A stretch of 19,094 nucleotides of DNA from NCBI GenBank assembly GCA_041584015.1, contig JBFHES010000058.1:1-19094 (forward strand), written 5' to 3'. Numbering within the stretch: position 1 is the first letter of the stretch; each line of letters starts with the position of its first letter. Both the position numbers and the translations under genes were made by a program. Source of the DNA: JBFHES01 sp041584015. Lineage in GTDB: Bacteria > Bacteroidota > Bacteroidia > Bacteroidales > M50B96. The notes under the pieces are model-generated. The model saw nothing but the letters and a program-made list of their open reading frames with translations. It ran no database searches and had not been told where the DNA came from. Below are positions 6,355 to 15,532 of the stretch, in pieces.

Positions 6355-9096
6355 CTATTTTTTTATCACTTTTTTCGAACTCAAAGCATCACCCTTCTTG
6401 AGCTTTATAATATATATCCCTGCAGCTAAAGCAGGTGCATTCCAGTTATGCAGATAACTACCAGTGGCTAGCTTGCCCAATTCAAATATTTCAATTTGCT
6501 GACCAAGCGAGTTAAATATGCGAATACTTACCTCAGCACTTTCAGCTAGGTTAAAACTAATTTGCACCTTATCGGAGAATGGATTCGGGAAAGTAGAAAG
6601 CAGCGCATCATCCAGCCTAATGCTGGAAACAGTATTAGCTGAACTGTATTCGTAGGCTCCAATATCAATGACTCCGTCAACCAGACGAGGGTTACCACAC
6701 AAGCAAGTATTTGGCAATAATGCAGCATAATAATGACAAGATGTATCCGGGCTTCCAATATTCACACATGGAGACCCTTCTAATATTCCATACGGATGAT
6801 GATCTTCATAACTAAATAATGGATCATCATCTACATTAAATTGGTATGTTCCGCTATACATACCGCCAAAGTTCTCCTTGCCGCCTTCAACATCGCAATA
6901 GAAAAACCCAGGAGTACTTGTTGACAAAAAATGCACCTGATTACCGTTCAGCGAAGCAGTATTTCCCCAAATTAATGAGTTGACAATTTCAGGATTTGAG
7001 TTATCATAAAAGTAGATTCCACCGCCATATTGAGCTGTATTATCAGCAATGGTTGTATTAAGCAGTTTACCTCCTGCATCTGACACAAAGGCCATGGCCC
7101 CGCCCTTTTTTGCATCATTACTATGAAACAAACAATTTGAAATAAGCGGGAAAGAGAAGTTCTGTGCATAAATGGCACCACCATGCATGGCATGATTATT
7201 ATAAAACTCACATTTCTCTATTACCGGGCTGGAGCAACGCATGCCAATAGCACCTCCTGAAGGATGGGTAGAACCTGTAACCTTTGATTCATTGAACCGG
7301 AACAAGGAATTCGAAATTTTCACCTTGTTTACATTCCTAAGAAAAAACATTCCTCCACAATTATTTGGAGAATTATCAAAGGCCTGAGCATATTCGAAAA
7401 TGCAATTACCAAACATCGAACTATCATTGCTTGTTGGAGTATTATTGAATTTAAAACCTTCCCAACGTGCAATTGGATTAGAATGGGTAAATCTTATTAC
7501 ATTATTCGATTTACCCATGGCAATAACCTGCCCCTGAACATTAATTTCAAAAGGTCCGCGAGCAGCAACAACAACACCAGGCTCAATTGTCAGTGTCTGC
7601 CCATTCTCAATTATAATATCTCCATCAATATAATATGGAGAATTGGCTGCTCCCCAGTTGCCGGAAACGGTGCCTTCTGAAATAAAGCTTTCTTTAATAG
7701 ATCGAGCACAAAATGCTGCCTCCTCAACACTCAATAATACGCCATCGCGACCATTACCATTAAAGCCAAGGCCATTAAAAGTAAGCTTATAAATATCGAA
7801 ATGCGGTTGTAGATGTCCTATGTCCCTCAAAAAAGACTGGGCAAGTAAACGTGAATCAGCTGTTGCATTATCTGAAATATCATAGGCCTTGCCGGGGCTT
7901 CCTTTTGAATTATAATACCCATTAAATGCACTATAAAACAATTTTATGGTATCGCTTAAAAACTCAATAACAGGCATTCCGTCGAGACATAATGTAATTA
8001 CGTTGTTGTAGTGGTTCCCCCAAGTGTTTCCAAGCCCATTCGAGCCCCAGTCCTCGAATTCACGATCCTGCCCTAAGCTATTTAAACCTAATCTCAAGCT
8101 TAAGTCCTCTGGGAAATAGCCTAAATTTCTAAGCTGCAAAACCGTATTCACAAATCCTTCTGCACCTGGCAAAAAATGTCCAAGAGCAGCATTTGCATTG
8201 GTATCAATTCCGTCGTAATCAAGGGACGCTCCATAGTAGTAACCAGTTCCATGGCCATTTGCTTCTTCTTCTGGTCCGGTGCCATCAGCATTCCAACCTG
8301 CTATTCCCTGATGATTGCTAGTTAAGCCCTCGAACGGAAAATAGGGTTGTCCAACTTTCATTATTCCATCAGTAATATTATAAAAAGCACCATATCTACC
8401 ATTGCCCTGAAAACTATGGGCATAGGATGAATTGAAACTTAGTTTCACATTCATGCCGTTTAAATCGGCAAGAAACGCCTCCGCAACACTTTGAACCGCG
8501 CTTGAGCTATTGTTAGAAACATCATGAAGCGGGAAGTAAGGTGTTTCATTAAACCAGCTTCCAGATGCATCAAGCCTAATATTAATGTTTAAAAATTTTA
8601 AAACACCTGCAAGCATTGGCTCACCATTACATTCAATAAAAAAATCAAAATCATAATGGTTTGAATAATGATAATCATCGATGATGAACCAATCCAGATT
8701 TTCGATATCAGCTTTTAGAGAACCAAGACCGCATTTGAATTTAATCTGTGATGGGTTAAAGCCATTATCTACCAATGCCTGCTCAAATAAGGCAAAACCA
8801 GTCATAGTAGGATGAATTTGTGCAAATGCTTCATTGACATTTCCTGTTATAAAATCACGTGATGCACCATAATAGTACAAATTCGAAAAACCGGGTGCTG
8901 GAACTAAATGGCCGGTTCCTGCATCTTCTGGCCCCGTTCCATCGGCATTCCATGCAGCTGACCCCTCATTCTGAGAATAAACTCCTGAAAATTCAAGCTG
9001 CCCTTGATATTTTGGATTATCATCAATTGCCTGTGCGTTTAGATTTATGGTCATGCCCCACAGAAGGCAACAAAATAGTAAAGATAGATTTTTCAT
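6355..9096 (-). CDS. Secreted parallel beta-helix protein with a duplicated N-terminal domain and T9SS sorting domain
   Basis: Predicted T9SS cargo, 913 residues from the chosen start at 9096 (MKNLSLLF); the ATG at 9123 would add nine residues in front of an otherwise normal signal peptide (about 1-22, ending LNAQA). Residues about 30-240 and 250-455 are two diverged copies of one unrecognised domain sharing WNADGTGPE, YYYGAS, NHY and GNGR-G. From about 476 comes a right-handed parallel beta-helix of short repeats (GGAIYAQN, GGAMAF, GGGIYFYDNS) that closes with CGNPRLVDGVIDIGAYEY, the hallmark end of choice-of-anchor Q proteins. A C-terminal sorting domain follows (STFPNPFSDKVQ, FNSLGQQIEIFEL, AAGIYIIKLKKG, then a basic tail). 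No catalytic residues could be recognised; such helices often bind or cut polysaccharides, but that is not shown here. It is separated from the upstream giant gene by a terminator and about 370 bases, so it is probably its own unit. Confidence 0.88.
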   Translation of the reverse strand: MKNLSLLFCCLLWGMTINLNAQAIDDNPKYQGQLEFSGVYSQNEGSAAWNADGTGPEDAGTGHLVPAPGFSNLYYYGASRDFITGNVNEAFAQIHPTMTGFALFEQALVDNGFNPSQIKFKCGLGSLKADIENLDWFIIDDYHYSNHYDFDFFIECNGEPMLAGVLKFLNINIRLDASGSWFNETPYFPLHDVSNNSSSAVQSVAEAFLADLNGMNVKLSFNSSYAHSFQGNGRYGAFYNITDGIMKVGQPYFPFEGLTSNHQGIAGWNADGTGPEEEANGHGTGYYYGASLDYDGIDTNANAALGHFLPGAEGFVNTVLQLRNLGYFPEDLSLRLGLNSLGQDREFEDWGSNGLGNTWGNHYNNVITLCLDGMPVIEFLSDTIKLFYSAFNGYYNSKGSPGKAYDISDNATADSRLLAQSFLRDIGHLQPHFDIYKLTFNGLGFNGNGRDGVLLSVEEAAFCARSIKESFISEGTVSGNWGAANSPYYIDGDIIIENGQTLTIEPGVVVAARGPFEINVQGQVIAMGKSNNVIRFTHSNPIARWEGFKFNNTPTSNDSSMFGNCIFEYAQAFDNSPNNCGGMFFLRNVNKVKISNSLFRFNESKVTGSTHPSGGAIGMRCSSPVIEKCEFYNNHAMHGGAIYAQNFSFPLISNCLFHSNDAKKGGAMAFVSDAGGKLLNTTIADNTAQYGGGIYFYDNSNPEIVNSLIWGNTASLNGNQVHFLSTSTPGFFYCDVEGGKENFGGMYSGTYQFNVDDDPLFSYEDHHPYGILEGSPCVNIGSPDTSCHYYAALLPNTCLCGNPRLVDGVIDIGAYEYSSANTVSSIRLDDALLSTFPNPFSDKVQISFNLAESAEVSIRIFNSLGQQIEIFELGKLATGSYLHNWNAPALAAGIYIIKLKKGDALSSKKVIKK

Positions 9097-9465
9097 AGTA
9101 ATTGTTTTTAATGATAAGAACATAATTAATTGAGTACTATGAATAAAGCTACAGTATTAAGGTACCGCATATGAATTGGATTAACGAACGTTATATCTGA
9201 GGAAATGAACAGTGTTCTTTTAGAAATTAACGCCAGAAGAGAAAGCATTCACTTGCTTAATTAGGGCCAATTTACTTGCATAGCAGTGGTAATCCTTATA
9301 AAATCACGTCTGAGAATTATTTAATGATGAATATTACTGACTATTGGACTTTCGCACATTAGATTACTTTTTTGGTTAATACTATTACTGGATGAGACAA
9401 GCACATAATAAAAAAACCTCGCAGCAGATATGCCACAAGGTTTTAAGATAGTTAGACAATATGCC
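9097..9465. other. Leader/intergenic region between two secreted-protein genes
   Basis: This stretch contains the terminator of the giant SprB-repeat gene at its right end and, presumably, the promoter of the beta-helix gene. I could not find a clear TTTG/TAnnTTTG pair on the minus strand. No ORF or structured RNA stood out. The last 20 bases before the start (TTAAAAACAATTACT) are the AT-rich leader common in this phylum. Confidence 0.5.
9410..9444 (-). terminator. Intrinsic terminator of the giant SprB-repeat gene
   Basis: On the minus strand CCTTGTGGC (9440-9432) pairs with GCTGCGAGG (9425-9417) over 9 positions including three G-U wobbles, around a 6-base loop, extended by AAAA/TTTT. The stem runs into a T7 tract. 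It begins 22 bases after the stop codon at 9466. Confidence 0.8.
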
Positions 9466-12400
9466 CTATTGCTTATTGATTTTATGAATTGATCTTTTTC
9501 CTGCCTCTATTATCTCGATAAAGTACAAACCAGCACTTAATGACTGCGTATTTACGGTGAGTATGTTTGCAGAACTTTGTTGTATTGATGACGGGAACTG
9601 TATCTGCTGACCGGTAATGCTAAGTAATCTAATTTCAATATTTTGATTAGTAATATTTTCTAATCGGATATAAAGTTCGTCTCGCACTGGGTTAGGATAC
9701 ACCAATATAGTGCTTTGCTCAAACATATTATTAATACCAGTTACTTGCCCCGATTCCAGACTAAAGATTGTTCCATCTGAAGTCGGATTCTCAGCTGTCA
9801 GAATAATCTCTATTTCTTCGGCTTGAAGCCCTGCTTTTTCTACTCTAACAAAATAGCTGCCCAACTCCATCTGATTAAACTCAAACGCCCCCTGATCATT
9901 TGACAATCTAAAATCGAGTACGTTCATTTGATCATCATAGAGTAAAACAGGAATATTACGTGCAGGCACCTCATTAGCTTTGGCACTTCCAGCAAACCAT
10001 TCATCACCAAAAACATTCGGGTTGTAGCTATCGTCACCACCTACATAGATATTACCTGAAATGGCGCCATTACCTGTATTGTACAGCTGTACCGGATCCA
10101 AAGTAATATTAATACCGGTTGTATGCGCATAAGCGTGAATTAAACCAGCACCTTGCCATTTATTATTCTCTACAAAATACCCAGGGATTCCATAAGCATT
10201 ATCTGGTTGTGGGATAGCATACACTAAATAATCGCCAGGTTCGATTCCTTCAATTTTAAACTGACCATCAACAACCAAACCTTTGGCAACAGCATGATAT
10301 GAGTCTAACACTGGTTCATAAAGCACCACCATTCCCAATGGCAAATTACCCTTGCTTGTTGTTGAAACAGATCCAGAAATGGTAACCGTTTGCAGGCTAT
10401 CCAATCCACTAAATCCATTATTAGCCCATAATTCCTGATGGGTGAATGAAGTATTATAACTTGCTATTGCTGGATGCTCAGTAGCGGTAAGTGCATCCCA
10501 GATATACCAACTAAACTCTTCATTATTTGTAAATCCTTCCTTTACACTTGTTGAAAGGTCATCACCAAAGGCTATAATTGAGGTTGCATTTTCTTGCCAA
10601 ACTACATAACCACCACAGCTTAATGTTCCCAATGAATCGTAGAATACACCAATAAAATCGTTCGACTGCAATGCCACACCATTTAGCTCGAGGACTGCTG
10701 TAGCTGGTATTTGAATGTTATGCGAAATGCCACTAAATTCCTTTTTCCAAGCAGGTACCACGTTAAAATCAACAAAGGCATCATCCATAAGCTGACAACC
10801 ATTTGCATCTGTAACTGTTACGACATATGCTCCATACAGAGCAGCACTTAGATCTTCAGAAGTACTTGCATCCGACCAAGTATAGGTATATGGACTGCTT
10901 CCACCATTAACCGTTAAATCTATTGCTCCATCCGTTTGTGTTTGCGCATTATAATTAGTTGCCACTAAATTGAGTGCTAACTCTGTAGGTTCAAAGACCT
11001 CTATAACCTCCGTTAGAACATCTCCATTGGTGGCACTTACCGTGATTTCATACATACCAGCTGTTAATCCAAAAATTGAATCGTTACTAGAACCATTCGA
11101 CCAAGAAAATGTGAAAGGAGCAACACCAACAATATTATCAACCCATGCAGTTCCTGTAGCATCACCAAAGCAAAGGTTATCTTGAGAGTAGATATCGAAA
11201 GTTAAATATGGAGCATTATATTCAACATCAAATGATTCTATTAGCTCACATCCGGCTGCATCGGTAATTGTAACCGTATAAGTTCCATAAACAAGATTTA
11301 TAATATCTTCCATTGTTGCACCTGTGGACCATGCAAAACTGTAAGGTGCCATTCCACCTAAAGGATTCAAATTAATAGCTCCGTCGTTTAATATTGCCGG
11401 AGTTACAAAATTTACAATCGCACCAGACTCAATAGCATCTGGCTCAGTTATAGTAAAGCTTTGCGTAACTATTGTATTCGGGCTTCCAACAAAACTAAGC
11501 AGGCTACTCGATCCGCCGGCTGCAAACAGGCCTTGGGCTGGTAAGCTACTGCTATAGGTAGCCTCGCAGTTCAGAATTAATCCCGTTGTTGCATTCCAGT
11601 GTTGCCATACAAATTGTTCACCTGTTAAGAAACCATCCTTATCACTAGTAAATGTATCATCACCCCTTGCAGTAATTATATCGGCGTTTCCCGTCCAATA
11701 GGTATAACCAGAACATTCAAGAATTCCATTATCATCATACATTAATGCAATATAGTCACCTTGCTGGCAGGCAACACCGTTAATTGTAAGTGATGATGGT
11801 AAGGATATTTCATGAGTTATTGTGGACTGAGAGCTTGTTCCAAATGTGTTAGGGAGTGCATATATTGTAGCCGAAATAGTATCACAGCTTCCATCGTTAA
11901 TTACTACATTAATAGGGCCAGATGAATATTCTAATGTACCAGACGCTCCATTATTATTTGTAAACGAAAGGCTAACATCTGTGAGGTTTCCTACATGAGA
12001 TCCAATGCAATCGAATACCTGCACTGACCAGTTGCCAATAATAGGTTCGTTGTTAAGCTCTGCCCATGATTCACATGAAGCAAAAGTACCAGTTATTGGT
12101 GTTGGCAAACTAGCAATACAAGGTGTTAATGCCGGATCACCAGCAGGTAATACTGAAGAAAAACAGAAATTCTGATAGTTATTCCCCGGATTGGCATTGG
12201 TATTATCTATGTCGCTTGCATTACAGGATAATACCTGAGACGCATCCAGTGAAGTAAAAGAGTTAGTCCATGACGAAATTGAAGGTAGGAGTTCAATACG
12301 CAATCCACTTGGCGAGATTAAGTTAAATCCCAGATCAGAAACATAAGAATGATTAGCAGAAAAACAGACTTCAATTAGTGTATTGGAATTAACAGTTGTA

Positions 12401-15400
12401 AATGCTGATAATGTATTTGCATAAGGGAAACTAGCTGAATAAGAAGCTGCGTTATCACTAACAGTTACAGTATAAACTCCTGCACAAATACTGTTTAAAT
12501 CTTCTGTTGTACTTCCATTAGACCAGTTATACGTGTACGGCTGAACACCTCCAACTAAAGCTAGATCGATACTTCCGTCGCAGCTTTGATTACATGTTGC
12601 ATCCTCGCTAGAGCCAGAAAGATCAACTGATGTTAATGGAATATCATAGTTTATCACAAATGATTCATTCATACTGCATCCTGTAGCATCAGAAATATCA
12701 ACAGAATATTGACCGGTTCCTAAATTGTTTAAGTCTTCATTGCTTGAACCATTTGACCAGTTATAACTATAAGGAGGATTTCCTCCGCTTACTGTAATAT
12801 CTATTGCACCGTTGTTTCCCAAGGTAGGATCAACATGTGTTAGTACTGAATCAAGCTCAATAACATCAAGTTCCCAAACTTCATATTCATATACAGTTGT
12901 TAATGGTGCATATGCCGGAGGTGTATAAGAACCTTCAAACATTGCTGATGAAGATCCCGGACCATAGAAGATTGAAAAAGGTCCTGTACTGTAGATGTAG
13001 GCAGGGTCAACATTAATGATAACTCCATCGCTAATTCTCCATAACCTAAACGTAATAAACTCTCCAATATCAAATCCATCTTTTTCCGGAGTGCTCATAT
13101 CATCACCTTCAATATGAAAGGTAGTTCCTAAGTAATTGCTTTGACCATATGAAACCACTCCATACCCAGCACATCGCAATACGCCATTATCATTATAGAA
13201 GGCTCCAAGAATATCACCAGCGTCAGCAGTTGCTCCATTAACCCTAACAAAGCCACCATATGACTGATTTACATTATTCGGATTAACATGATAATCCCAG
13301 TCAGGAGGGTGAACCATTCCTGCACCAGATGTTACAGTAACAGTATAACTTGACGGACAAAGACTATCCTGCATGTTTGTTGTATCGCCTGTAGACCAAT
13401 TGTAACTAAATGGTGCTAGACCAGAAGCATTAAGGAGGAATTCACCTGTGCATTCGCCAGGACATGTAAGCGTATCAAAAGTCTCACCTACCACAAAGGC
13501 TGGAGGAGGATTCACAAAATTAACTACAAAAGCCCCTTCAATTGCACAACTGTAATCATCGGTTGCAACTATCGTATGATATCCAACACTAACACTAGTA
13601 TTGTTTTCAAAGGTGCTTCCATTTGACCACTCATAGGAATAAGGAGGAACACCACCTGATAGTAGCAGATCTATAAAACCATCTGATGATCCAGGAGCAG
13701 TTTCATTGGTTATCATTGCATCAATTACCAATAAAGGAGGCGCTATCATCTCAACACTATCATTTACTATTGGTAATCCATTCTCGCTAACTGTTACGTA
13801 AAACATTCCATTATTTAATCCATCGATTGTGGCGCTTGTAGCTCCGTTAGACCAGTTGTAGGTAATTATTCCACTACTGGTATAATTTAATGAGGCTGTT
13901 ATGCTTCCATCGATGTATGAATTACATGTTGGCGGTGTAATATCAAATAGCACCATAAGCGGATCATTAATAATATCGATTGTAAAGCTATCAACACATA
14001 CGCCATCATCCCAATAGAAAGTATAGCTGTCTTCACATAAACTATCAATCATTAGATCCGAGCCGAATGAAGGAAAATTCCACCAAGTACTAATCGGATT
14101 GACGGAAGCACTAACTATTGAGTCAACTGTAATACTTCCCTGACAAGAGTTTAGTAAATCATTTTGAATTGTGAAATATGGAATGGTATTGACTAATTCC
14201 AGCTGTGTATCGTTGTTTGCGATGTTTATATCAGTAAAAGTCAAAACTCCGTAATCTATTATAAGTGTGTTTTCTGAGCTATAAGCAGAACCATCAAATA
14301 AAGTAGTAAATGTGTAAACGACAGTATCGCCAGAGTTGATAGGTGTAGTTACTGTTTCAGTAACAGTACTACTATTGGGTAATGAATAACTTACATCATA
14401 TGAATTAACAGTTCCAGTTCCAAGATTGATTATCTCTAGAACCACCTCAACCGGTGAATTTAGATATTCACAATGATTTGACGGACTAAGGATTTCACCT
14501 ACTGCTAGGTCAAAACTTTCAAATGGTTCTCCTACTGTGGCTAATCCTGAAATAAAGTTTTGTCCATAATTATTGTATGCAGTAAAATTTGTCATGTATG
14601 ATGCTGAAGTATTATAAGACTTACCTTCTGATGCATCGTAAACAAACCAGTTAAAATGTTCTCCTTTATCAAAACCATCCTTAATTGAGTTGGTTTCGTC
14701 ATTTCCCCAAATTGTAATTGCTGAATTGCCAGCTTGAAATGTGGTATAACCGGCACAATACATAATCCCTGCATCTTCGTAAAATGCTCCTATTAAATCG
14801 CCATAGCTTGCTGGTGCCCCGTTAAAAGATAGCGGCAAACCGGATGGAACAAGCATTGTATGGTTATTCCCCGTATTTTGCCATGTCCAATTAATGGACG
14901 GGTAATCTCCTAAATAAACAAAGCTAGAGTCAGTAATTCCATTGTTATCGGTAACCCATAATTTATATTGACCATCGCTCACCCCACTCAGGCTTTGCGA
15001 TGTGGCGCCATTAGACCATAAAAAAGTGTACGGCATTGCTCCTCCGTAGCAGACTACCGCTATTTCGCCATCTCCGGCACCAGCTGTAGTCTCTGGAGTT
15101 GTTATAAAATCAATCCAGATTAAATTTCTAATAACCTGAATATTTCGGCTTCGAACAACCGTAGCCCCAACATTATCGCTTACCGTTACCGTGTAAACAC
15201 CAATTCCCAAATTCATAATTGAATCAACCGTACTTCCAGTTGACCATAAATAGGAATAAGGTGGTACTCCATCATCAGCTATTACTTTAAGCTTGGAATC
15301 GCTATCCCCTGTTTTCTCCAACCAGTCGTCGTTTAATGCCGCTGTAAGTTGCGCTTGTGCAATTACAGCAGTAATTACCAACATTAAGCTGAGTGCAATT

Positions 15401-15420
15401 TTTACAAAATTTCTTTTCAT
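9466..15420 (-). CDS. Giant SprB-repeat surface protein (adhesin-like) with T9SS sorting domain
   Basis: Predicted T9SS surface or secreted protein of 1984 residues. Start 15420 (MKRNFVKIALSLML) is preferred over 15447 because it begins a clean signal peptide (about 1-24, ending IAQAQ). Ten clear SprB-type repeats of ~40 residues (GG-PYSY-WSNG-T, then G-Y-VTVSD) centre near residues 58, 135, 522, 597, 673, 888, 967, 1363, 1440 and 1515. Interleaved are four copies (about 177-297, 703-840, 1197-1317, 1557-1677) of a second module: NG, D-IGAFY-D-G, C-GY, GDD, KDGF, GE-F-W. Other regions are a CARDB-like domain (about 307-410), a proprotein-convertase P-like domain (about 993-1163, G-WSVQVFD, G-L-DVSL-F), two carboxypeptidase-regulatory-like folds (about 1677-1880) and a C-terminal sorting domain (ILVYPNPVRDE, LSAGLYFIEI). 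SprB itself is the gliding adhesin of Flavobacterium; motility is not implied. It lies 112 bases after the barrel-protein gene, probably under the same ECF unit. Confidence 0.9.
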   Translation of the reverse strand: MKRNFVKIALSLMLVITAVIAQAQLTAALNDDWLEKTGDSDSKLKVIADDGVPPYSYLWSTGSTVDSIMNLGIGVYTVTVSDNVGATVVRSRNIQVIRNLIWIDFITTPETTAGAGDGEIAVVCYGGAMPYTFLWSNGATSQSLSGVSDGQYKLWVTDNNGITDSSFVYLGDYPSINWTWQNTGNNHTMLVPSGLPLSFNGAPASYGDLIGAFYEDAGIMYCAGYTTFQAGNSAITIWGNDETNSIKDGFDKGEHFNWFVYDASEGKSYNTSASYMTNFTAYNNYGQNFISGLATVGEPFESFDLAVGEILSPSNHCEYLNSPVEVVLEIINLGTGTVNSYDVSYSLPNSSTVTETVTTPINSGDTVVYTFTTLFDGSAYSSENTLIIDYGVLTFTDINIANNDTQLELVNTIPYFTIQNDLLNSCQGSITVDSIVSASVNPISTWWNFPSFGSDLMIDSLCEDSYTFYWDDGVCVDSFTIDIINDPLMVLFDITPPTCNSYIDGSITASLNYTSSGIITYNWSNGATSATIDGLNNGMFYVTVSENGLPIVNDSVEMIAPPLLVIDAMITNETAPGSSDGFIDLLLSGGVPPYSYEWSNGSTFENNTSVSVGYHTIVATDDYSCAIEGAFVVNFVNPPPAFVVGETFDTLTCPGECTGEFLLNASGLAPFSYNWSTGDTTNMQDSLCPSSYTVTVTSGAGMVHPPDWDYHVNPNNVNQSYGGFVRVNGATADAGDILGAFYNDNGVLRCAGYGVVSYGQSNYLGTTFHIEGDDMSTPEKDGFDIGEFITFRLWRISDGVIINVDPAYIYSTGPFSIFYGPGSSSAMFEGSYTPPAYAPLTTVYEYEVWELDVIELDSVLTHVDPTLGNNGAIDITVSGGNPPYSYNWSNGSSNEDLNNLGTGQYSVDISDATGCSMNESFVINYDIPLTSVDLSGSSEDATCNQSCDGSIDLALVGGVQPYTYNWSNGSTTEDLNSICAGVYTVTVSDNAASYSASFPYANTLSAFTTVNSNTLIEVCFSANHSYVSDLGFNLISPSGLRIELLPSISSWTNSFTSLDASQVLSCNASDIDNTNANPGNNYQNFCFSSVLPAGDPALTPCIASLPTPITGTFASCESWAELNNEPIIGNWSVQVFDCIGSHVGNLTDVSLSFTNNNGASGTLEYSSGPINVVINDGSCDTISATIYALPNTFGTSSQSTITHEISLPSSLTINGVACQQGDYIALMYDDNGILECSGYTYWTGNADIITARGDDTFTSDKDGFLTGEQFVWQHWNATTGLILNCEATYSSSLPAQGLFAAGGSSSLLSFVGSPNTIVTQSFTITEPDAIESGAIVNFVTPAILNDGAINLNPLGGMAPYSFAWSTGATMEDIINLVYGTYTVTITDAAGCELIESFDVEYNAPYLTFDIYSQDNLCFGDATGTAWVDNIVGVAPFTFSWSNGSSNDSIFGLTAGMYEITVSATNGDVLTEVIEVFEPTELALNLVATNYNAQTQTDGAIDLTVNGGSSPYTYTWSDASTSEDLSAALYGAYVVTVTDANGCQLMDDAFVDFNVVPAWKKEFSGISHNIQIPATAVLELNGVALQSNDFIGVFYDSLGTLSCGGYVVWQENATSIIAFGDDLSTSVKEGFTNNEEFSWYIWDALTATEHPAIASYNTSFTHQELWANNGFSGLDSLQTVTISGSVSTTSKGNLPLGMVVLYEPVLDSYHAVAKGLVVDGQFKIEGIEPGDYLVYAIPQPDNAYGIPGYFVENNKWQGAGLIHAYAHTTGINITLDPVQLYNTGNGAISGNIYVGGDDSYNPNVFGDEWFAGSAKANEVPARNIPVLLYDDQMNVLDFRLSNDQGAFEFNQMELGSYFVRVEKAGLQAEEIEIILTAENPTSDGTIFSLESGQVTGINNMFEQSTILVYPNPVRDELYIRLENITNQNIEIRLLSITGQQIQFPSSIQQSSANILTVNTQSLSAGLYFIEIIEAGKRSIHKINKQ

Positions 15421-15451
15421 AGTTTTTAGTTTAAAAAATCCAGGCAACAGA

Positions 15452-15464
15452 ACTAGAATCTAGT
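15452..15464. promoter_or_regulatory. Perfect palindrome in the leader of the giant gene
   Basis: ACTAGAATCTAGT is an inverted repeat with 6-base arms around one A, 31 bases before the start codon of the giant SprB-repeat gene and inside the barrel-to-adhesin gap. Ten of its bases (AACTAGAATC, 15451-15460) recur at 18008-18017 upstream of the sigma-factor gene. It could be a protein-binding site or a chance palindrome. Confidence 0.25.
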
Positions 15465-15532
15465 CTTCCCCAAACTCCTGTCACCCGGATCAAAGTTTAC
15501 TTAATAGTTTTGTTCATATTCGTTGTAATATT

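Noticed and set aside
6546..7211. Minus-strand out-of-frame ORFs inside the beta-helix gene
   Set aside because: They are frame shadows of a long gene with clear domain content, and no family is recognisable.
9466..15420. SprB repeats as a DNA-level tandem repeat or CRISPR-like array
   Set aside because: The repeats are conserved only as protein; spacing is irregular and base identity is limited to short WSNG-type cores.
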